Of a stretch of 19,450 nt of DNA, positions 6,765-13,690 are shown piece by piece. The stretch is from positions 1-19,450 of the forward strand of contig CAYRAV010000057.1 in NCBI GenBank assembly GCA_964422365.1. The letters run 5' to 3'. Source of the DNA: CAYRAV01 sp964422365 (GTDB taxonomy: Bacteria > Bacillota > Clostridia > Lachnospirales > Lachnospiraceae). Each line of letters opens with the position of its first letter. Positions within the stretch are counted from its first letter, which is position 1. The position numbers and the translations under genes are program-made. Under the pieces are notes generated by a model. The model did no database searches. It had not been told where the DNA came from and worked only from the letters and a program-made list of their open reading frames with translations.

Positions 6765-7808
6765 ATGAACATTTTTATTTTTTCATTTACCTCACAAGCC
6801 TCTTCTCTTTCTTTAAAACTGTATGACTTCTTCTTGGAAAATCAAATGCCCTGTACCTCTTATACAATGGAAAAATATGCCTGCTCGCCAAAACTTACTC
6901 CTTTTACAAAACCATTAAAGGAACATGTAAAAGATTGTTTTCAAAAAGAACATGCATTGATTTTTATTAGTGCATGCGGTATTGCCGTACGCTCTATTGC
7001 ACCATTCATTGAAAGCAAAACAACAGACCCCTGTGTACTTGTGATCGACGAAAAAGGAAACTATGTTATCTCCCTTTTGTCCGGTCATATTGGAGGCGGA
7101 AATGTATTTACACAAAAAACTGCCGATTTTCTTCATGCAGTACCTGTTATTTCCACTGCAACTGACCTTAACCATAAATTCTCTGTCGATATTTTTGCCA
7201 AAAAACACAATCTCTTTCTGTCGGATTTGAAACTTGCAAAGGAAGTTTCTTCCTCACTGTTAGATCAGATTCCTGTTGGATTATCCGGAATGATTCCCGA
7301 GGGCGAATTGCCAGAGGGACTTTTCTTATCCCAAGAATGTCCCAAAGAAAAAATTGGTATTTGTATCAGTGTTTTTACACAGCCTGCTCCATTTTTCCAT
7401 ACTTTATTTTTAATTCCAAAGCAGGTTGTGCTTGGTATTGGCTGTAGAAAGAATACTCCTTTCCCGCATTTAGATTCTTTTGTAACCTCTATTCTGCAAA
7501 AATATCATATTCATCCAAAATCTTTAGCAGCCATTACCAGTATTGACTTAAAGAAAGAAGAACAGGGGCTATGGCAGCTGGCCGAACGATACCAAATTCC
7601 ATTTATCACTTATGATGCAGAAACATTATTGCAGGTTTCCGGAACTTTTTCTTCCTCTGATTTTGTAAAAAATATTACAGGTGTAGACAATGTATGTGAA
7701 CGTTCTGCACTTGCTTATACAAAAACAAAACAATTATTTTTAAAGAAAACTCCTTACCAGGGTATGACAATTGCCATTTCCCTTTTGCCCATTCATTTGC
7801 ACTTTTAA
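6765..7808 (+). CDS. cbiG: Cobalt-precorrin-5A hydrolase, CbiG
   Basis: CbiG opens the delta-lactone of cobalt-precorrin-5A with release of acetaldehyde, an anaerobic-route step. The 347-residue protein has the N-terminal domain marks FISACGIAVRSIAP (67-80), DPCVLVIDEKGNYVISLLSGHIGGGNV (88-114) and PVISTATD (127-134), a variable middle, then the C-terminal CbiG domain from VVLGIGCRK (221-229) through ITSIDLKKEE and ITGVDNVCERSAL (304-316) to GMTIAISL. I chose the ATG at 6765: GGAG lies 6 nt upstream and MNIFIFSFT is the usual beginning; an in-frame ATG at 6729 lacks a site. It sits on the opposite strand from nearly all other cob genes here. Confidence 0.95.
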   Translation: MNIFIFSFTSQASSLSLKLYDFFLENQMPCTSYTMEKYACSPKLTPFTKPLKEHVKDCFQKEHALIFISACGIAVRSIAPFIESKTTDPCVLVIDEKGNYVISLLSGHIGGGNVFTQKTADFLHAVPVISTATDLNHKFSVDIFAKKHNLFLSDLKLAKEVSSSLLDQIPVGLSGMIPEGELPEGLFLSQECPKEKIGICISVFTQPAPFFHTLFLIPKQVVLGIGCRKNTPFPHLDSFVTSILQKYHIHPKSLAAITSIDLKKEEQGLWQLAERYQIPFITYDAETLLQVSGTFSSSDFVKNITGVDNVCERSALAYTKTKQLFLKKTPYQGMTIAISLLPIHLHF

Positions 7809-7924
7809 CTTATGTAACTGTTCCACAGGTGTCATTCACACAGACTTTTATGTACCATTCCCTCACAGAAGTCCGCACCTTCTGAACAGCTGCAATACAT
7901 CACATTCAGAAAGAAGGTCTACTT
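7809..7924 (+). promoter_or_regulatory. cbiG-cbiJ intergenic leader with alternative hairpins
   Basis: This 116-nt gap contains CAGAAG (7866-7871) and CTTCTG (7879-7884) around a 7-nt loop. The overlapping ACCTTCT (7877-7883) is perfectly complementary to AGAAGGT (7912-7918), which includes the cbiJ ribosome binding site. A third option pairs TTCTGAA (7880-7886) with TTCAGAA (7905-7911). These pairings exclude one another, so the first could free and the second could block the cbiJ site. The pairings are visible; a regulatory role is inference. Confidence 0.4.
7874..7893 (+). repeat. TCTGAA-type motif copy upstream of cbiJ
   Basis: The 3' 15 nt, CTTCTGAACAGCTGC (7879-7893), match the minus-strand copy before cbiC (CTTCTGAATAGCTGC, 15612-15598) at 14 of 15 positions, and the 5' part matches the copy before cbiG. 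It points toward cbiJ, 31 nt before the start. Confidence 0.55.
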
Positions 7925-8692
7925 ATGAAACATTATCTTATCTTTGCCGGTACAACAGAAGGCAGACAGCTGACAGAATTTTTTCTCACACAAAATGCCG
8001 CCATTACAGCTTGTGTTGCTACGGAATATGGAACGATACTTTTACCAAAACACCCAAATCTTACCATTATTTCCAAACGGATGGATTCCACTGAGATGTA
8101 TGACTATATGACTGCCTGCTCCTTTGACAGTGTATTTGATGCCACTCACCCTTATGCGGTAATTGTTTCAAAAAACATCAAATCGGCTGCCCAAAAAGCA
8201 GGACTTCCCTATCTCCGCATCCTGCGTCCCAAGGAAGAGTTTGAAGATAGCAAAAATATTGTATATGTAGATTCTATGGAAGAGGCTGTGTCCTATCTTT
8301 CCAATACAACAGGCAATATATTGACCACAACGGGAAGCAAAGAACTTTCAAAACTTTGCAGCCTTCCTAATTACAGGGAACGGATATATGCCAGAATCTT
8401 ATCCAATCCTGAGATGGTATCAAACAGCTTTCAGCTTGGTTTTCAGGGAAAACATTTAATCTGTATGCAGGGTCCATTTTCCGAGGAACTAAATACAGCC
8501 ATGATACATCAGTTTGACATCTCCTATGTCTTAACAAAAAACTCCGGAAAAATTGGAGGCTTTTTAGAAAAGGTAAGCAGTGCCCGAAAAACCAATACCA
8601 CATTAGTCGTCATAGGCTGTCCCATAAATGAAACCGAAGGTTATTTCCTAGAAGATCTCATACAAAATCATACAAAAATAGAGCGTATCTGA
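7925..8692 (+). CDS. cbiJ: Cobalt-precorrin-6A reductase, CbiJ (CobK family)
   Basis: CbiJ reduces the macrocycle of cobalt-precorrin-6A with NAD(P)H. The 255-residue protein has the N-terminal nucleotide-binding segment LIFAGTTEGRQL (5-16), the signature FDATHPYAVIVSKNI (71-85), YLRILRPKEEF, ILTTTGSKEL and the C-terminal YVLTKNSGKIGGFLEKVSSA, all characteristic of CobK/CbiJ. Length is normal. The ATG is preceded by AGAAGG at 7 nt, a site that may be hidden by upstream RNA pairing. It is the second gene of the plus-strand pair and converges on hemL with only 52 bp between stops. Confidence 0.95.
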   Translation: MKHYLIFAGTTEGRQLTEFFLTQNAAITACVATEYGTILLPKHPNLTIISKRMDSTEMYDYMTACSFDSVFDATHPYAVIVSKNIKSAAQKAGLPYLRILRPKEEFEDSKNIVYVDSMEEAVSYLSNTTGNILTTTGSKELSKLCSLPNYRERIYARILSNPEMVSNSFQLGFQGKHLICMQGPFSEELNTAMIHQFDISYVLTKNSGKIGGFLEKVSSARKTNTTLVVIGCPINETEGYFLEDLIQNHTKIERI

Positions 8693-8718
8693 AAATTGCT
8701 TGTTATATTATCTAAATT

Positions 8719-8757
8719 CTGATTGTATCAATTCTGCCATACTATCAATGGATGCCT
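8719..8757 (-). repeat. 39-bp copy of the hemD 3' end at the hemL/cbiJ junction
   Basis: This 39-bp segment is identical to 11142-11180 at 37 of 39 positions. Read in the hemD frame it gives QASIDSMAELIQS (minus strand, with GDIRIE before and EFR* after) against EASIDSMVELIQS at the end of CobA-HemD. A TAA lies just upstream (8779-8777), so this is a non-functional remnant or partial duplication. HemL runs into it in another frame and takes its last codons and TGA from it. Confidence 0.9.
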
Positions 8758-10058
8758 GCTCTATCCTTATATCTCCTTATATAAATTTCCATATCATGCA
8801 AAGTTTTCTCAATATCTGCCTCTGTGTGTGCTGCTGATATAAATACAGACTCAAACTGACTTGGTCCAAAATAATTCCCTGCCTGCAGCATATGTCTAAA
8901 ATACTTGGCAAACTGTTCTGTATTGGAAGTTTTTGCTGTAGTATAATCCACAACTTCCTGCTCTGTAAAGAACATGCAGGATAAGGAACCGATTCCTGTT
9001 ACCTGATATGGGAGCTTATACTTCTCTAAAATTACATTTGCACCATTTCTGAATTTTTCTCCGAGTGCATTGATTTTGGTATAAATTTCCGGGTGTGTCT
9101 GCAGCAATTTCAATTGTGTTATACCTGCACGCATTGCCACCGGATTGCCGCTCAATGTACCTGCCTGATACACTTTTCCAACCGGAGACACAACTTCCAT
9201 CACATCCTTTCTCCCCCCATAGGCACCAACCGGCATCCCTCCTCCAATGATTTTCCCAAAAGTAAGCAAATCCGGTTTTATCTGATAGTAACCACTGGCA
9301 CCTTCAATACCAAGACGGAAACCTGTAATGACTTCATCAAAAATCAAAAGTGCCTGATTATCATCACATAATGTTCTAAGCCCTTCTAAAAATCCTTCTT
9401 TTGGAAGTACCACTCCCATATTAGCTGCCACAGGTTCTACAATAACACAGGCAATTTCCCCCGGATTTTCTGCAAATAATGCTTCTACACTTGATAAGTC
9501 ATTGTATACTGCTGTTAAAGTATCTTTCACGCAGTTTTCCGGTACACCACTGCTGTCTGGCACTCCCGCTGTCATGACACCAGAACCTGCCTTTACCAGC
9601 AGGGCATCTGCATGTCCATGATAACATCCCTCAAATTTTATGATCTTATTTCTTCCTGTAAATCCTCTGGCAGCACGTATGGCACTCATCACAGCCTCTG
9701 TACCTGAATTCACCATTCGAACCATCTCAAGTGCGGGTACCAGCTCTGTCATAAGTTCTGCCATCTCTACTTCAATGGCTGTTGCTGCACCATAGCTAAT
9801 GCCCTTTTCCATCTGTTTGATAACAGCTTCCACTATCCTGTCATCATTGTGCCCTAGAATCATCGGCCCCCATGAACCAATATAGTCAATATATTTATTT
9901 CCATCTGCATCATATAAATACTGTCCTTTTGCTCTGTCTATAAATACAGGCTGCCCTCCTACAGGTCCAAATGCCCTAACTGGGCTGTTTACTCCACCAG
10001 GTATTACCTGCACTGCTCTATCAAATAATCGTTCTGATCTGTCTGTATGAAATTCCAT
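8745..10058 (-). CDS. hemL: Glutamate-1-semialdehyde 2,1-aminomutase, HemL
   Basis: HemL moves the amino group of glutamate-1-semialdehyde to give 5-aminolevulinate. The 437-residue PLP enzyme shows PGGVNSPVRAF (20-30), YIDYIGSWGPMILGH (58-72), MVNSGTEAVMSAIRAAR, FEGCYHGHAD (142-151), LLIFDEVITGFR (238-248), the PLP lysine in LTFGKIIGGGMPVGAYGG (Lys269) and VYQAGTLSGNP. Length is normal. I chose ATG at 10058: a GGAAGAGG site precedes it by a few nt and MEFHTDRSERLF is the usual beginning; the open frame reaching 10181 would overlap hemB. The last residues (GIH) and the stop lie within a copied piece of hemD DNA, so the extreme C-terminus is probably not ancestral. Gap to hemB is 20 nt. Confidence 0.97.
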   Translation of the reverse strand: MEFHTDRSERLFDRAVQVIPGGVNSPVRAFGPVGGQPVFIDRAKGQYLYDADGNKYIDYIGSWGPMILGHNDDRIVEAVIKQMEKGISYGAATAIEVEMAELMTELVPALEMVRMVNSGTEAVMSAIRAARGFTGRNKIIKFEGCYHGHADALLVKAGSGVMTAGVPDSSGVPENCVKDTLTAVYNDLSSVEALFAENPGEIACVIVEPVAANMGVVLPKEGFLEGLRTLCDDNQALLIFDEVITGFRLGIEGASGYYQIKPDLLTFGKIIGGGMPVGAYGGRKDVMEVVSPVGKVYQAGTLSGNPVAMRAGITQLKLLQTHPEIYTKINALGEKFRNGANVILEKYKLPYQVTGIGSLSCMFFTEQEVVDYTTAKTSNTEQFAKYFRHMLQAGNYFGPSQFESVFISAAHTEADIEKTLHDMEIYIRRYKDRAGIH

Positions 10059-10078
10059 GAATCCTCTTCCTTCCTCTA

Positions 10079-11068
10079 TCAGCCTATTCTGCCTTCCTTT
10101 ATATACTCTGCCAACTCTTTTGCAAAATAAGTAATTAACATATCTCCACCAGCACGATACATGGCAATGGAAGATTCGCAAATGATAGAAGCTTCATCAA
10201 TATAATTTACTGCTGCTGCCGCTTTAATCATGGAATATTCCCCGCTCACACTGTATACTGCCAGCGGTTTATGATATCGGTCTGCCACTTCTCTTACAAT
10301 ATCCAGATAGGCAATTCCCGGTTTTACCATTAAAATATCTGCTCCCTCTGCCACATCAAGACCAGCCTCCCGAATGGCTTCTCTTCTGTTATGAAAATCC
10401 ATCTGATAACTTTTTCTATCCCCAAAAGCCGGCGCAGAATCCGCTGCATCGCGAAATGGTCCATAATATGCGGAAGCATACTTTACTGCGTAGGACATAA
10501 TCGGCGTATTCACAAAATGATTTTCTTCTAATATTTGTCTGATTGCCTTAATACGTCCATCCATCATATCCGATGGCGCTACCATGTCTGCACCTGCTTG
10601 TACATGTGAAAGTGCGGTTTTCGCTAATACTTCTAATGTCTTATCATTATCCACATACTGTCCATCTAAGATTCCACAATGTCCATGGGAGGTATATTCA
10701 CACATACAGACATCTGTAATGCAGTACAATTCTCCATAATTTTCCTTGATAAAACGAAGCGCGTTCTGTACGATTCCTTCCGCATCCCATGCACTGCTTC
10801 CACATTCATCTTTATGGTTTGGAATACCGAATAATAAAATACTTTTTATGCCTGCCCTGCAGACCTTATCTAATTCCTCCCCTAACCGGTCAATACTGTA
10901 GCGGTACTGTCCCGGCATAGATGGAATTTCCTCTTTTTTATTCTCTCCTTCTACCACAAATAAAGGATAAATCAATGTGTCTGTAGAAATTCTTGTTTCT
11001 CTTACCATTCCTCTGATAATGGGGTTACTCCTTAATCTTCTTGGTCTGTCAGTTAACTCAATCTTCAT
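10079..11068 (-). CDS. hemB: Porphobilinogen synthase (5-aminolevulinate dehydratase), HemB
   Basis: HemB condenses two 5-aminolevulinate molecules to porphobilinogen. The 329-residue protein carries RPRRLRSNPIIRGMVRET (8-25), a zinc-site cluster DVCMCEYTSHGHCG (Cys121, Cys123, Cys131), VAPSDMMDGRI, the Schiff-base lysines in MSYAVKYASAYYGPF (Lys196) and ILMVKPG (Lys249), and VYSVSGEYSM. The three cysteines indicate the zinc-dependent class rather than the magnesium-only Asp class. The ATG at 11068 follows an AGGAGG site at a good distance. A 65-nt gap separates it from cobA-hemD. It belongs to the hemA-C-cobA/D-B-L run. Confidence 0.97.
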   Translation of the reverse strand: MKIELTDRPRRLRSNPIIRGMVRETRISTDTLIYPLFVVEGENKKEEIPSMPGQYRYSIDRLGEELDKVCRAGIKSILLFGIPNHKDECGSSAWDAEGIVQNALRFIKENYGELYCITDVCMCEYTSHGHCGILDGQYVDNDKTLEVLAKTALSHVQAGADMVAPSDMMDGRIKAIRQILEENHFVNTPIMSYAVKYASAYYGPFRDAADSAPAFGDRKSYQMDFHNRREAIREAGLDVAEGADILMVKPGIAYLDIVREVADRYHKPLAVYSVSGEYSMIKAAAAVNYIDEASIICESSIAMYRAGGDMLITYFAKELAEYIKEGRIG

Positions 11069-11133
11069 ATGATTATTCCTCCTAAAATCTCTGTTGTGAT
11101 TTAGCCATTTTCAAACGGATACGGAATCTTTTA

Positions 11134-12687
11134 TCAGCATCCTGATTGTATCAATTCTACCATACTATCAATAGATGCCTCTTTTGAAACCGAGATGTTC
11201 ATACCATACGTTCGTGCTTCTGCAGCTGTTTGTTCTCCGATACAGATTGCATTTACCTTTGTATAGTCTATATTCTTGAATGTGTGCACAAATCCTTTTA
11301 CGGTAGAGGCACTTGTAAAAGTTACCTTGTCTATCTCATTCTGCCAAAATGCCTGTTCTATCTTATCTGTTATTTCTTGTGCATGCCCATAAACCGTTTC
11401 ATAAGTTGGAATATCCTGATACCAAAAGCCTTTCTTTTCTAACTCCTCTGTTAAATATAGAGAACCTTTTAGGGCTCTGAATATATAAACCTTTGTATCT
11501 TTTTCCAGTGTGCCTGCAAGCAGTTCTCCTAATGCCTTTGCAGAATAGATTGGCGGCATATAATCTGCAAAAATGTGATATTGCTCTAATGCTTTCTTTG
11601 TTCCTGTACCGATTACTGCAAATGTTAATCTATGGTTAGATAGGAGAACCCGCATATCTATTTTCTTCTGCCTGATCTGCTCAAAAAAATGTTTTACTCC
11701 CTGAGGACTGGTAAACACAGCACAGACCGGCTCTGTTTCCTTTTTCAATGCTTCCACTGCCTGATAAAAGTTTTCCTTTAACCTTTTATCTTTCATTGCG
11801 GATACAGGTATGGTGTCAATAGAGGGCATTTCAATCACCTGTGCACCGGATTTTCTTAGTTTCTTTGCAAGCCCTGATGCTTTTTCTCTTGGTCTTGTGA
11901 TTAATATCTGCTGCCCAAATAACGGTTTTTTCTCTGCCCAGGCAAATCCCTTTTCTAAACGGCACACTTTTCCAATTACAATTACCGCCGGACTTGAGAT
12001 TCCTGCTTTCTCTGCTTCTGCTTTTAAGCTGGCTACTGTTGCAGCCACTCTTTTCTGTCTGCTGGTTGTTCCTCTCTCTAAAATGGCAGCAGGCATATTT
12101 CCATCCATGCCAGCCTCGATTAAACTATTACATATATTTTCTAGTGCTGTTACCCCCATTAAAAATACAAGGGTAGCATCCATCTGTACCAATGCCCTAA
12201 AATTAACATCCAGTGTTCCATTTTTCTTTTTATGCCCTGTCACTACATGAAAAGAAGAAGTATACTCTCTATGTGTAACCGGTATTCCATTATAAGCCGG
12301 AACTGCAATGGAAGATGTGATTCCGGGTACAACTTCAAATGGAATATCTTCTCTACACAATTGTTCTAATTCCTCACCACCGCGTCCGAATACAAATGGA
12401 TCACCGCCTTTTAAACGCACAACACGTTTGCCCTCCTGTGCTTTTCTTATAAGAATCTGATTAATCTCCTTCTGTGGAACAAGATGATGACTAGAGCGTT
12501 TTCCTACATTAATCAGCTCTGCCTCCTGTGGTAGTAATGCCAAAAGTTCCAGACTAATCAAGGCATCATAAACAACTACCTCTGCCTCCTGCAAAACCTC
12601 CATTCCCTTTAATGTAAGCAGCCCCAATTCACCAGTTCCTGCTCCTACCAGCCAGACCTTTCCCTCTTTTTTCCGCTCCACTGACAT
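11134..12687 (-). CDS. cobA-hemD: Uroporphyrinogen-III C-methyltransferase / uroporphyrinogen-III synthase fusion (CobA-HemD)
   Basis: This 517-residue fusion closes and inverts ring D to make uroporphyrinogen III (HemD part) and methylates it at C2 and C7 to precorrin-2 (SUMT/CobA part). Residues 10-245 are SUMT: VWLVGAGTGELGLLTLKG (11-28), VVVYDALIS, GKRSSHHLVPQ, VRLKGGDPFVFGRGGEE (90-106), PGITSSIAVPAYNGIPVTHR and FLMGV. Residues about 258-517 are HemD: ILITRPREKASGL, VFTSPQGVKHFF, VIGTGTKKAL, FTSASTVKGF, CIGEQTAAEA and the final SKEASIDSMVELIQ. The SUMT loop GAGTGELG differs from the common GAGPGDPx. The ATG at 12687 is 7 nt after hemC. The fusion commits new uroporphyrinogen III to siroheme/cobalamin rather than heme. 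Confidence 0.97.
   Translation of the reverse strand: MSVERKKEGKVWLVGAGTGELGLLTLKGMEVLQEAEVVVYDALISLELLALLPQEAELINVGKRSSHHLVPQKEINQILIRKAQEGKRVVRLKGGDPFVFGRGGEELEQLCREDIPFEVVPGITSSIAVPAYNGIPVTHREYTSSFHVVTGHKKKNGTLDVNFRALVQMDATLVFLMGVTALENICNSLIEAGMDGNMPAAILERGTTSRQKRVAATVASLKAEAEKAGISSPAVIVIGKVCRLEKGFAWAEKKPLFGQQILITRPREKASGLAKKLRKSGAQVIEMPSIDTIPVSAMKDKRLKENFYQAVEALKKETEPVCAVFTSPQGVKHFFEQIRQKKIDMRVLLSNHRLTFAVIGTGTKKALEQYHIFADYMPPIYSAKALGELLAGTLEKDTKVYIFRALKGSLYLTEELEKKGFWYQDIPTYETVYGHAQEITDKIEQAFWQNEIDKVTFTSASTVKGFVHTFKNIDYTKVNAICIGEQTAAEARTYGMNISVSKEASIDSMVELIQSGC
11142..11180 (-). repeat. Source copy of the 39-bp repeat inside hemD
   Basis: The segment encodes the C-terminal ASIDSMVELIQS of CobA-HemD and is repeated with two changes at 8719-8757, about 2.4 kb away in the same orientation with hemB and hemL between. 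One change is synonymous (TCT/TCC) and one is Val to Ala in the hemD frame. Confidence 0.9.
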
Positions 12688-12694
12688 ATTTCCA

Positions 12695-13582
12695 TCATCC
12701 TTTCCATTGTGCCAAAAGTTCCTTCGCCAATTCCCTGCCTAATTTTTCTGCCTCAGATACCTTTCCTATTTTTTCTCCTGTGGAATAGTCCTTTGCAGGC
12801 TCATGGTAATATAATCCCCGCAGTTTCAATTCCTGTCCGGTAATACTTGCATATGCCGCAATGGGTGAACTGCACCCTCCGTTTAACTCTTTTACAAAAC
12901 TCCGCTCTGCTTTTGCTGCATATTCCGTCTCCTGATTACAGACACAGGTAAGATAAGAATAATCTTCTCCTCTCCGCCCCTGCATTGCTAAAATTCCCTG
13001 TCCTGCTGCCGGAATCATCTCATCTACAGAAAAAATTCTATTAATATCATTTTCCATGTTAAGCCGGATAAGTCCTGCCATTGCAAGTACGGTCGCCGCA
13101 TAATTCTGTTCTTCTAATTTTCGAAGCCTTGTCTGCACATTTCCCCGAATCCCGCGAAACGATGCTTTGGGATATAATTTTTTTAACTGCTCTATTCTTC
13201 TGCGGCTGGAAGTTCCAATACAACCTGTTTCAAAATCCGCATCTGTTCCCTTTTTTAATATAAGGGCATCTCTTGGGTCTTCCCTCTTAGAAAATCCAAT
13301 CAGGGGAATTTCTGATGATAGTTCCATTGGAAGATCCTTTAAACTATGTACAGAAAAATCAATGTTCCCTTCCAATAAGGCACAATCCAATTCTTTGACA
13401 AAAAGTCCCTTTCCCCCAATCTGATCCAGATTTCTATCTAAAATTTTATCTCCTGTTGTCTTCATCGTAACAACTTCAAAAGCAATTTCAGGATGCACTT
13501 TTCTAACCTGATTTAAAATGATTTGTGTTTGTACCAATGCCAGTTTGCTGTCACGGCTTCCTACACGAATTACTCTTTTCAA
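12695..13582 (-). CDS. hemC: Hydroxymethylbilane synthase (porphobilinogen deaminase), HemC
   Basis: HemC polymerises four porphobilinogens into hydroxymethylbilane. The 295-residue protein has IRVGSRDSKLALVQT (5-19), TTGDKILDRNLDQIGGKGLFVKE (42-64), DFSVHSLKDLP (75-85, catalytic Asp83), IGTSSRRRIEQL, RGIRGNVQTRLRKL, AAGQGILA and LNGGCSSPIAAYA with the dipyrromethane cofactor Cys237. Length is near the usual 300-310. The start is TTG (13582-13580); MKRVIRVGSR is the expected beginning and AAGGGG lies about 11 nt upstream. It is followed by cobA-hemD after 7 nt and preceded by an 85-nt repeat-bearing gap after hemA. Confidence 0.96.
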   Translation of the reverse strand: MKRVIRVGSRDSKLALVQTQIILNQVRKVHPEIAFEVVTMKTTGDKILDRNLDQIGGKGLFVKELDCALLEGNIDFSVHSLKDLPMELSSEIPLIGFSKREDPRDALILKKGTDADFETGCIGTSSRRRIEQLKKLYPKASFRGIRGNVQTRLRKLEEQNYAATVLAMAGLIRLNMENDINRIFSVDEMIPAAGQGILAMQGRRGEDYSYLTCVCNQETEYAAKAERSFVKELNGGCSSPIAAYASITGQELKLRGLYYHEPAKDYSTGEKIGKVSEAEKLGRELAKELLAQWKG

Positions 13583-13600
13583 TTTTTCTCACACCCCTTC

Positions 13601-13690
13601 TTTATGCTATATATTTCATATGGTCTGCTTTACTCTTCCTTTATGCTATATGTTCACATAATCTTCCCTACTCTTCCTTTATCATATTCT
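13601..13690 (-). repeat. Imperfect 38-39 bp tandem repeat between hemA and hemC
   Basis: Two units, 13601-13639 and 13640-13677, align at about 31 of 39 positions, and a third partial unit begins at 13678 inside the hemA 3' end. The 13-nt TACTCTTCCTTTA occurs exactly at 13631-13643 and 13669-13681 (plus strand). On the RNA each unit ends in a purine-rich AAAGGAAG or AAAGAAGG; the last one serves as the hemC ribosome binding site. The array seems to have grown from the hemA stop region. Confidence 0.7.

Noticed and set aside
7850..7885. 11-residue upstream peptide (MYHSLTEVRTF) in the cbiJ leader
   Set aside because: There is no Shine-Dalgarno before its ATG, and a frame this short is expected by chance. 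It overlaps the hairpins, so it could be revisited if ribosome profiling shows initiation.
8693..8744. Bidirectional terminator between convergent cbiJ and hemL
   Set aside because: Only a weak ATTG/CAAT pairing is present, with no T-run on either side; the segment is better explained by the hemD-derived repeat.
8745..10181. Longer HemL starting at 10181
   Set aside because: The extra 41 residues overlap the hemB 3' end and resemble no HemL. The ATG at 10058 has a ribosome binding site and the usual beginning.
11810..12250. 146-codon plus-strand open frame inside cobA-hemD
   Set aside because: It is antisense to a well-conserved gene, lacks a ribosome binding site and has no recognisable domain. 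The same holds for other antisense frames such as 5065-5445 and 13525-13860.
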